Shown here piece after piece: positions 6,823-11,953 of a DNA stretch of 11,953 nt. The stretch covers positions 1-11,953 of the forward strand of contig CABSHY010000019.1 of NCBI GenBank assembly GCA_902477615.1, in the 5' to 3' direction. Below the pieces are notes generated by a model. That model saw only the letters and a list, made by a program, of their open reading frames with translations. It searched no databases and was not told the DNA's origin. How positions within the stretch are numbered: position 1 is the first letter of the stretch; each line of letters begins with the position of its first letter. Position numbers and translations under genes: made by a program. Source of the stretch: an uncultured Sutterella sp. (GTDB lineage Bacteria > Pseudomonadota > Gammaproteobacteria > Burkholderiales > Burkholderiaceae_F).

Positions 6823-7380
6823 TTACTTAACGCGGGAGCGGTATTCACCCGTACGCGTGTCGATTTCGATCTTGTCGTCCGTGTTAACGAAAGCCGGAAC
6901 TTGCAATTCGTAACCCGTCGTCAAACGAGCCGGCTTCATAACCTTACCGGAGGTGTCACCCTTAACGACAGATTCCGTGTATTCGACTTGGCGAACAACG
7001 ATCGTCGGGAGTTCGATGGAGATAGCGCGACCTTGGTAGAAGACCACTTCAGCGGGCATGCCGTCTTCGAGGTACTTCAAGGCGTCTTCCATGACGTCAG
7101 CTTCAACTTCGTATTGGTTGTATTCTTCGTCCATCCAGACATAGTGCGGATCGGCGAAGTAGGAGTACGTCACTTCCTTGCGTTCGAGGATCAAGTCTTC
7201 AAACTTGTCGTCAGCGCGATAAACCGTTTCCGTGCCAGCGCCCGTCAAGAGGTTCTTCAACTTCATCTTAACGACAGAGGCGTTACGACCGGACTTGGAG
7301 TATTCAGCCTTCAAAACGACCATCGGATCCTTACCGATCATCACAACGTTACCGGCGCGCAATTCTTGTGCGATTTTCAT
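6823..7380 (-). CDS. efp: Elongation factor P, arginine-32 type
   Basis: EF-P binds ribosomes stalled at polyproline stretches and helps peptide bond formation. The 185-residue protein has the standard three-domain length. The N-terminal KOW-like domain carries the modification loop EYSKSGRNASVVKMKLKN, whose tip residue is Arg32. KEVTYSYFADPHYVWMD opens the OB domain, and GDTSGKVMKPARLTTGYELQVPAF with EIDTRTGEYRSRV closes domain III. Arg32 rather than Lys34 marks the class rhamnosylated by EarP, and earP is present nearby. The ATG at 7380 gives the family N-terminus MKIAQELRAG; an in-frame upstream extension of 24 codons does not resemble EF-P. AAGGA (7391-7395) is 10 nt upstream. An insertion sequence now separates this gene from earP. 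Confidence 0.97.
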   Translation of the reverse strand: MKIAQELRAGNVVMIGKDPMVVLKAEYSKSGRNASVVKMKLKNLLTGAGTETVYRADDKFEDLILERKEVTYSYFADPHYVWMDEEYNQYEVEADVMEDALKYLEDGMPAEVVFYQGRAISIELPTIVVRQVEYTESVVKGDTSGKVMKPARLTTGYELQVPAFVNTDDKIEIDTRTGEYRSRVK

Positions 7381-7567
7381 TTGTTCAATTTCCTTCGTTC
7401 TCATCCTTAAGTTTTTACAAGTAACAGGGGAGCGACCTCCGAAACTGCCCACTTAAGCATGAATCGATATTTAAAAGTGTTATGGGTCAAAGCCCAAAGA
7501 AACGTTTCTTTTTTCGCTTACACAAAAAGCGAAAACACGCATTTTAGCGTGTTTAGCCGTTTTTAGA
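7381..7567 (-). promoter_or_regulatory. efp leader with two overlapping hairpins and a weak promoter candidate
   Basis: This is the efp-proximal part of the ancestral earP-efp intergenic region. It holds hairpin B, an 8-bp stem 7533-7540/7547-7554 around ATTTTA, and hairpin A, a 9-bp stem 7511-7519/7527-7535 with a 7-nt loop. They share 3 bases (7533-7535), so they cannot both form fully. On the minus strand hairpin B comes first and is followed by a broken T-run, so it may be the old earP terminator. A poor promoter candidate, TTGACC (7485-7490) with TATCGA (7464-7469) at 15 bp spacing, could drive efp. No gene is seen here. Confidence 0.4.
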
Positions 7568-7583
7568 AAATTTTTGAAGATTT
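7568..7583. repeat. Target-site duplication, left copy
   Basis: AAATTTTTGAAGATTT, 16 bp, identical to 9209-9224 on the other side of the insertion sequence. One further A precedes it, matching the last base of the element, so 17 bp is the alternative reading. Confidence 0.93.
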
Positions 7584-7637
7584 TGTTAGCGGTCAGCGAT
7601 TTTGAGACTGCAATCGGTCAGCGACTTTGAGACTCAG
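7584..7637 (+). repeat. Left terminal inverted repeat with two iterated binding-site-like units
   Basis: The outer 27 bp (7584-7610) match the right end perfectly. After 7 unmatched bases a second 20-bp block (7618-7637) again matches perfectly. Within this end, the 19-bp unit GGTCAGCGATTTTGAGACT (7591-7609) recurs at 7616-7634 with one T to C change, 25 bp apart. This suggests two transposase-binding sites. Confidence 0.93.
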
Positions 7638-7639
7638 AG

Positions 7640-7670
7640 GGGCATTGAAAAAAAAGTATTTCCAATGCCC
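7640..7670. other. Hairpin just inside the insertion sequence left end
   Basis: GGGCATTG (7640-7647) pairs with CAATGCCC (7663-7670), an 8-bp stem around a 15-nt A/T-rich loop, with a few further pairs possible inside. On the plus strand it is followed by T-rich sequence and could stop transcripts entering from outside; on the minus strand, the transposase direction, there is no T-run, so it is not a classical transposase terminator. Confidence 0.55.
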
Positions 7671-7711
7671 TATTCTTCCTTTTATTTCCAGATTATTATT
7701 CGTTTTAGACG

Positions 7712-9058
7712 CTAGTCTCGGTTAGCTTTATCAAAGATTCTTGCAAGGAACAGTTCTGATTCAGCTAACCGTTTTTCTCTTTCTTTTCGTTTGTTTATTG
7801 CCGTCACTGCGTCCTTGTAATGACGGTCAACCCATCGGTTTGGCGATTTCCGATCGGTCGTGATTTGATCAATTTTCCCATCAATACTTTTTGCACTTTC
7901 TACGGCTTCATACTGCCTGCTCTTGGTTTCAAAGACTTTGAACTTCAAAAGCTTTGGACGTACATCCCCAATTAACGCCACCTCTTCTCGACCATCTTCG
8001 TATTGGATTAACGCTACCGAACGGTACCTCAGGCCATAAAGCGACGCTCCTTCTTGAAAAACTTGGTAGATCTGTCCTGCGAAGCTAAATCGTAGAGAGC
8101 TGTTGAGTTTACGATAGGTCCAACGAGCACAAATTCGTTCAATTTCCTCCATATCATCGACATGGGCATGAGCGTCCATATCATCAATCGGCCTAATTCC
8201 AAATTCCTTATTAAAATCAATAATATAAGAGTCAATGACAGCGTTGGCTTGGTTGATTGTGCAAATCCCATCGATACTAAATTGCTTGGGCCAACGTCCT
8301 TGAAGCGTTCTAAAAAGTCGTTCAACTCGTCCCTTTGCTTGAGGGCTTAATGCAAGGATTTGTTCAATCCCTAAACGCTGACAAACCCGTGCATATTGAG
8401 GCGGTTCTATAAGAGGACTCTCAGGCAGTTTTCTAGTAAAGATGGTATGTCGATCACTGTACAAGGCAACAGGTACTCCAAAGCGGGAGATATGTTCTTT
8501 GATTAAAGCCAAGTACCCCGTCATATTCTCTGTTGGATAAAACCGTGCGGCTGTAATGATGCCGGTGGCATCATCGATAAACGCTAATAAACAGGCTCTG
8601 GGAGAGTCTTCACCGAACCAATGGTGAGGACTTCCATCAATTTGGATAAGTTCGCCAAATCGAGGACGGCGTCGCCTGAGGGCATAAGTTCGAAAGCGCT
8701 CTTCGGCGATAGTCTGAGAACGATGGATTTCTCGCTGAATACGATTAATAGTTGAGAGGCTTACTTCGTAACCATCACGGTTGAGGTACTTTTGAGCTAA
8801 TGGTGATTGAAACCCAAAGTACTGGCTGCTCAACTTATCTTTAATTGCCTGTCTTAGCGGACTAGGAAGTGCATTGTGAGGCTCTTTGCCTTTATTACCA
8901 TGCTCTAAGAATGAAAAGTCATCCTTTCGGTAACAAGCTAGCCAACGGAAAAGGGTACTGCGACTCACAGCCAACTGGCTGATCGCCTGTCCGGTAGTAA
9001 TCGACTGCTCATCGAGTTGCTTCAAAGTTATCATGATGAACTCACGATCCTTCTTCAT
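7712..9058 (-). CDS. DDE transposase, ISNCY family (IS1202 group)
   Basis: A 448-residue transposase. Residues 10-43 form a helix-turn-helix (TTGQAISQLAVSRSTLFRWL). An rve/DDE integrase core follows: LIQIDGSPHHWFG with Asp141, ALYSDRHTIF with Asp202, and SPQAKGRVERLFRTLQ with Glu246. The QIDGSPH and YSDRH contexts are characteristic of ISNCY-type enzymes. The C-terminal part is basic and Lys/Arg rich. The start at 9058 is chosen because AAAGGAG (9065-9071) lies 6 nt upstream; an in-frame ATG at 9190 would start inside the terminal repeat and upstream of the promoter. No frameshift or internal stop is seen, so the enzyme is probably functional. Confidence 0.93.
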   Translation of the reverse strand: MKKDREFIMITLKQLDEQSITTGQAISQLAVSRSTLFRWLACYRKDDFSFLEHGNKGKEPHNALPSPLRQAIKDKLSSQYFGFQSPLAQKYLNRDGYEVSLSTINRIQREIHRSQTIAEERFRTYALRRRRPRFGELIQIDGSPHHWFGEDSPRACLLAFIDDATGIITAARFYPTENMTGYLALIKEHISRFGVPVALYSDRHTIFTRKLPESPLIEPPQYARVCQRLGIEQILALSPQAKGRVERLFRTLQGRWPKQFSIDGICTINQANAVIDSYIIDFNKEFGIRPIDDMDAHAHVDDMEEIERICARWTYRKLNSSLRFSFAGQIYQVFQEGASLYGLRYRSVALIQYEDGREEVALIGDVRPKLLKFKVFETKSRQYEAVESAKSIDGKIDQITTDRKSPNRWVDRHYKDAVTAINKRKEREKRLAESELFLARIFDKANRD

Positions 9059-9064
9059 TAAAAA

Positions 9065-9071
9065 CTCCTTT
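9065..9071 (-). promoter_or_regulatory. Ribosome binding site of the transposase
   Basis: AAAGGAG on the minus strand, 6 nt before the ATG at 9058. It rejects the 44-codon longer reading. Confidence 0.85.
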
Positions 9072-9136
9072 GTTACACAAAGGAAATAAAAGGAAGAAAG
9101 GAACTTTAAAGCAGTGAAATAGTACTCGTCGAATTG

Positions 9137-9165
9137 AGTAAAAAGAAAAAGACCCTGAGTCTCAA
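9137..9165 (-). promoter_or_regulatory. Candidate transposase promoter overlapping the inner repeat unit
   Basis: TTGAGA (9160-9165, 5 of 6 to the -35 consensus) lies within the inner repeat unit and is followed after 17 bp by TTTACT (9137-9142, 4 of 6 to the -10). Transcription would start about 70 bp before the ATG. Transposase bound to the inner unit would cover the -35, so self-repression is plausible. Confidence 0.45.
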
Positions 9166-9208
9166 AGTCGCTGACTTGATACAGTCTCAAAATCGCTGAC
9201 CGCTAACA
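9155..9208 (-). repeat. Right terminal inverted repeat with two iterated units
   Basis: Inverted copy of the left end: the outer 27 bp (9182-9208) and an inner 20-bp block (9155-9174) are identical to the left end, with 7 unmatched bases between. The two units are at 9183-9201 and about 9158-9175, preserving the 25-bp periodicity of the left end. Confidence 0.93.
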
Positions 9209-9224
9209 AAATTTTTGAAGATTT
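9209..9224. repeat. Target-site duplication, right copy
   Basis: AAATTTTTGAAGATTT, identical to 7568-7583. It lies 15 bp past the earP stop codon, so insertion left earP complete. Confidence 0.93.
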
Positions 9225-9239
9225 CGTGGCTACTTTTGG

Positions 9240-10340
9240 CTACGAAAGAGTCAAAGTTGAGATTTTTTGAGCCAAAGAGCCATAGCTCTTTAAAGTCTCT
9301 GACCAGCGTTGGGCTGCCAATGACCAAGCGCCGTGCTTTTCTATCAATTCATTCAAAAGTTCGGCATGGACACAGCTTTGATTGTAGGCACGTTGGAATT
9401 TTTGCCAGGAGTTAAAGAGTGCTTCATCCGCAAAAGCATCACGCTCACGATTGGCCAGAGCATCTAACTTAATAAGATGCGTGTCTTCTTCTTGGGCGTA
9501 GATTTGCCAAATAGTAGGAACGCCTGCAATCATGGCGCGCGCGGCACTGTCTTCGCCTCGAATAAAGGCGATGTCGCTTTCCCAAAGCAATTCATCGAAA
9601 TGCTCCTGATCAACGAAGGGGAGGTTAACGACTTCAATATGAGGACAATCCAACGCACTAAGAGCTTCGTTTAACATTTCAGAAGCCTTCGTAGGCGTTA
9701 AAAGCAACTGAAGCGGAGCTTTAACTTGAGAGAGCGCACTGGCCAACTCTTTTAACGGTGCATAGGGATACCCGAAAAAGAGCACTTTTAAGGGTTCCGT
9801 CTTTGGATGCTTTGCATCAAAAGCTTGTCGGCGCTCTTCATAAGTGGTTTCAATCGTCAAAGAACCGGACTTTGGCGTCACGCCGGGGAAATAAAAGAGT
9901 TTCTTTAAGCCCAATGATGGATGGACGCTTGGCATCATATGGCACTCTTCAATCCAATCCTCAGCACTAAAGTAATCAACATTGATCCAAACGGGGGCTT
10001 TTTCCATTTGACTCATCTTGACTTCAAAGTCATGAGGCAATTGGCAAGCAAATCCCTCAATGACGGCAGACGATGGCTTCAAAGGGGTGGGGTTTTCATC
10101 CCACGATTTTTCCCAATGAATGACCTCGATGCCGAACGTTTTTTTATAGCGAGATAATCCATCACTTTGACTGAAACCCGCTAAAGGAGCGAGCGTTGTT
10201 TCATCGTCAATGATGAAGCGGACGGGATGCCCTAAGAACTTCAATTCGCGTGCCAAGCGCCAAAGAACGCCTGCGTCACCGAAATTATCAATGACGCGAC
10301 AGAATATATCGATTTGAGGTCTTAAAGTGGAGTGTGCCAT
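9240..10340 (-). CDS. earP: EarP, EF-P arginine-32 rhamnosyltransferase
   Basis: EarP (formerly DUF2331) transfers rhamnose from dTDP-rhamnose to Arg32 of EF-P in the cytoplasm. The 366-residue protein has the family hallmarks: IDIFCRVIDNFGDAGVLWRL (10-29) with the essential Asp22 (equivalent to Asp20 of the Neisseria enzyme), VIEGFACQLP (93-102), INVDYFSAEDW (119-129), and the C-terminal nucleotide-sugar site DIAFIRGEDSAARAMIAGVPTIWQIYAQ (256-283) with Glu263 and Asp264. It is a GT-B inverting fold with two Rossmann-like halves. The ATG at 10340 has no clear Shine-Dalgarno sequence, so translation may be weak or the start slightly different, but the N-terminus fits the family. It is divergent from uvrC with 32 bp between starts. 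Its usual partner efp is downstream but now beyond an insertion sequence. Confidence 0.95.
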   Translation of the reverse strand: MAHSTLRPQIDIFCRVIDNFGDAGVLWRLARELKFLGHPVRFIIDDETTLAPLAGFSQSDGLSRYKKTFGIEVIHWEKSWDENPTPLKPSSAVIEGFACQLPHDFEVKMSQMEKAPVWINVDYFSAEDWIEECHMMPSVHPSLGLKKLFYFPGVTPKSGSLTIETTYEERRQAFDAKHPKTEPLKVLFFGYPYAPLKELASALSQVKAPLQLLLTPTKASEMLNEALSALDCPHIEVVNLPFVDQEHFDELLWESDIAFIRGEDSAARAMIAGVPTIWQIYAQEEDTHLIKLDALANRERDAFADEALFNSWQKFQRAYNQSCVHAELLNELIEKHGAWSLAAQRWSETLKSYGSLAQKISTLTLS

Positions 10341-10343
10341 ACT
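10314..10343 (+). promoter_or_regulatory. Weak candidate uvrC promoter inside the earP 5' end
   Basis: TTGAGG (10314-10319) and CATACT (10338-10343) are spaced 18 bp apart, each 4 of 6 to consensus, with the start site predicted near 10350. The 32-bp gap between the two divergent genes is too short for both promoters, so at least one must lie within coding sequence. Confidence 0.28.
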
Positions 10344-10372
10344 TCGAATGTTAGATTTTTGTTGATCGTATT

Positions 10373-11953
10373 ATGCCTGTTGAAGCTACAAAGCACTTCG
10401 ATGCCAAAGCCATTTTAAAGAATTTACCGTCTTTGCCCGGGGTGTACCGCTATTTTGATGAAGAGGGGAATTGCCTTTATGTGGGCAAAGCCCGTGATTT
10501 GAGGCGCCGCGTCTCAAGCTACTTTCAAAAAAATGATTTAAGTCCCCGTATTGCGATCATGGTCTCTCAGATTGCAAAACTCGAAACAACGGTGACGCGA
10601 TCTGAGGCTGAAGCGCTTTTACTTGAAAATAATCTCATCAAGACACTCAATCCCAAATACAACATCTTATTTCGAGACGATAAGAGTTATCCGTATTTGA
10701 AAATCAGCTCAGAGGCTTTCCCTCGTGTGTCTTATTACCGAGGCGGTGTGGATAAAAAGAGTCATTTCTACGGGCCTTATCCCAACTCTCAAAGCGTTAA
10801 AGAAGCGATTCAAATTTTGCAAAAGGTGTTTCGTTTAAGAACGTGTGAGCCTTCGGTTTTTAATAACCGTTCTCGTGTTTGTCTTTTAGCGCAAATCGGA
10901 CGTTGCTCCGGGCCTTGTGTGGTGGCCATCAATCGTGAAGACTATGCGCAAGACGTTGCCCGAGCCGAGAAATTTCTAAATGGGGATAGCGCCGCCATTT
11001 TGAATGATATGCAGTCTCGCATGATGGCACACTCTGATGCATTGGAATTTGAAAAGGCGGCGGTTGTTCGTGATCAAATTGCAGCGCTATCCAACATCTT
11101 GCATCAACAAAGCGTGGAGACAACCGGTGGCGATGTGGACTGCGACATTATCTCCATTACTTCTCAAGGTAATACCGTTTGTGTGAACTTAGCGATGGTG
11201 AGGGGATCTCGACATTTGGGCGACCGTGCCTATTTCCCAACGTTGCCCAAAGCGGGGGAACCGGACTTTGTTGAAGTCTTTGAAGCGTTTGTCAGTCAGC
11301 ACTACGAAATGCTCCCTATTCCGACCCTGATCATCACGGATGTTGAGGGGGAAAAGACAGAGTTAGAGAGCTTTTTGTCGGAACTCTCTGAGCGTCGTAT
11401 TGCGGTGGTGCACTCTCCTACGGGCGTTCGTCGCCAGTGGTTGGAGATGTGTCAAACCAATGCCAAGATTGCCTTGGCTCGTCACTTGGCGCTAGAAGGC
11501 TCGCAATTGGCGCGCTTAAAAGAACTCTGTGAAGTGTTGGACATTACGCCACCGAACGAAGACTGGATGAAGATTCGTATGGAGTGCTTTGACATCAGTC
11601 ACACCTCCGGTGAAGCGACTCAAGCGTCTTGCGTTGTCTATGAGGGGACAGCGATGGCTCATAACCTCTACCGTCGTTTTAACATCACCGGTGTGGAACC
11701 GGGGGATGACTACGGGGCCATGCGTCAAGCGGTCGAACGTCGTTACTTACCTGTTTCAAGAGGTGAAGGGGAGTTACCAACCATTGTTTTAATTGACGGT
11801 GGTCGGGGACAAGTTGAGATGGCTCGACAAGTTTTTGAAGACTTGGGACTGGATACCTCTGTCATTGTGGGGGTTGCCAAGGGAGAGGGGCGTAAAGTGG
11901 GGTTAGAAACCCTAATCTTTGCCGATGCCGGGCGAGAACCTTTAGTGCTTGGC
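10373..11953 (+). CDS. uvrC: UvrABC excinuclease subunit C (N-terminal 527 codons; runs off window)
   Basis: UvrC makes the two incisions flanking a DNA lesion in nucleotide excision repair. Visible in order: a GIY-YIG nuclease domain with PGVYRYF (22-28), LYVGKARDLRRRV (35-47, Arg46 as the likely catalytic Arg) and EALLLENNLIK (80-90, Glu85 as metal ligand); a four-Cys cluster at Cys158, 170, 178 and 182 that matches the site of the UvrC Fe-S cluster; a UVR/UvrB-interaction helix DALEFEKAAVVRDQIAAL (222-239); and the RNase H-like endonuclease domain with MECFDISHTSGEATQASCVV (403-422), IVLIDGGRGQVEMA (471-484) and GVAKGEGRK (500-508). The C-terminal HhH region is beyond the window. No good Shine-Dalgarno sequence precedes the ATG, but the N-terminus agrees with the family. 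Confidence 0.97.
   Translation, partial: MPVEATKHFDAKAILKNLPSLPGVYRYFDEEGNCLYVGKARDLRRRVSSYFQKNDLSPRIAIMVSQIAKLETTVTRSEAEALLLENNLIKTLNPKYNILFRDDKSYPYLKISSEAFPRVSYYRGGVDKKSHFYGPYPNSQSVKEAIQILQKVFRLRTCEPSVFNNRSRVCLLAQIGRCSGPCVVAINREDYAQDVARAEKFLNGDSAAILNDMQSRMMAHSDALEFEKAAVVRDQIAALSNILHQQSVETTGGDVDCDIISITSQGNTVCVNLAMVRGSRHLGDRAYFPTLPKAGEPDFVEVFEAFVSQHYEMLPIPTLIITDVEGEKTELESFLSELSERRIAVVHSPTGVRRQWLEMCQTNAKIALARHLALEGSQLARLKELCEVLDITPPNEDWMKIRMECFDISHTSGEATQASCVVYEGTAMAHNLYRRFNITGVEPGDDYGAMRQAVERRYLPVSRGEGELPTIVLIDGGRGQVEMARQVFEDLGLDTSVIVGVAKGEGRKVGLETLIFADAGREPLVLG

Larger units (their letters stand above)
7584..9208 (-). mobile_element. Complete insertion sequence, ISNCY/IS1202-like, 1625 bp
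   Basis: The element is bounded by a perfect 27-bp terminal inverted repeat (7584-7610 and 9182-9208) beginning TGTTAGCGG and ending in the complement ACA, and by a 16-bp direct target duplication. It holds one transposase gene on the minus strand and nothing else. The family call rests on the transposase type (ISNCY family, IS1202 group) together with the long target duplication, which is known for that group and unlike the short ones of IS481 or IS3. The coding region and both ends look intact, so it may be active. It sits between earP and efp, in the same orientation as both. Confidence 0.93.

Noticed and set aside
6901..7410. A 169-codon plus-strand open frame opposite efp
   Set aside because: It is entirely antisense to a certain efp gene, its product resembles no family I know, and it has no ribosome binding site; open only because of efp codon bias.
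7381..7452. 24-codon N-terminal extension of EF-P
   Set aside because: EF-P N-terminus is highly conserved and begins at MKIAQELRAG; Arg32 numbering also fits only that start.
8029..8325. Second minus-strand frame inside the transposase, considered as a frameshift partner
   Set aside because: The main transposase frame is continuous with all three DDE residues, and the alternative frame has no recognisable motif or slippery site I could identify.
9059..9190. 44-codon N-terminal extension of the transposase
   Set aside because: It begins inside the terminal inverted repeat and upstream of the likely promoter; a strong ribosome binding site marks 9058.
7584..9208. IS481 or IS21 family assignment, given the rve-type core and iterated end units
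   Set aside because: No istB-like ATPase gene is present, which excludes IS21; the QIDGSPH and YSDRH contexts and long target duplication fit ISNCY/IS1202 better than IS481.
1..11953. CRISPR array, defence island, tRNA, rRNA or prophage genes
   Set aside because: No regularly spaced repeats, tRNA-like cloverleaf, rRNA sequence, or phage or defence proteins were seen on either strand.

Overview
The window looks like chromosomal DNA from a Gram-negative proteobacterium. The best guess is a gut betaproteobacterium of the Sutterellaceae (Sutterella/Parasutterella type). This rests on an EF-P with arginine at position 32, a matching EarP glycosyltransferase, a secreted C69 dipeptidase, an AbgA-like hydrolase, and middling base composition by eye. 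The taxonomic call is an inference from gene content; no database was searched.

Layout, left to right. (1) 1-481, minus: N-terminal part of an exported C69-family dipeptidase. A 10-bp inverted repeat encloses its ribosome binding site and start codon. (2) 592-3975, minus: ribokinase, nucleoside hydrolase, a cysteine-rich YgbA-like protein and, after an 88-bp gap, a nitroreductase-fold protein with an unusual coiled-coil N-terminal half. The first three are spaced 11 and 15 bp apart and form a clear operon. The hydrolase releases ribose from nucleosides and the kinase phosphorylates it. (3) 4065-5315, minus: an MFS transporter closed by a strong terminator. It is transcribed divergently from an AbgA-like M20 amidohydrolase (5427-6713, plus). 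Their 111-bp shared promoter region carries an inverted repeat and a near-perfect 13-bp direct repeat, which suggests co-regulation. (4) Two back-to-back hairpin terminators separate the hydrolase from the convergent efp gene (6823-7380, minus). (5) 7584-9208: a complete, apparently intact 1625-bp insertion sequence with perfect ends, a 16-bp target duplication and one DDE transposase of the ISNCY/IS1202 type. (6) 9240-10340, minus: earP, the EF-P arginine rhamnosyltransferase. (7) 10373 to the window end, plus: uvrC (first 527 codons), divergent from earP with only 32 bp between starts.

The most striking arrangement is that the insertion sequence has landed between earP and efp, which encode a modifying enzyme and its only known substrate. 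All three genes point the same way. Both target-site copies are identical, so the insertion appears recent. Removing the element and one target copy restores an earP-efp spacing of about 218 bp. The insertion sequence ends are also unusual: each carries two near-identical 19-bp units, and the transposase promoter appears to start inside the inner unit.

No tRNA, rRNA, CRISPR array or phage gene was seen. No gene-free stretch exceeds 300 bp. The largest are the efp leader (7381-7583) and the transposase-proximal end of the insertion sequence (9059-9208), both described below.
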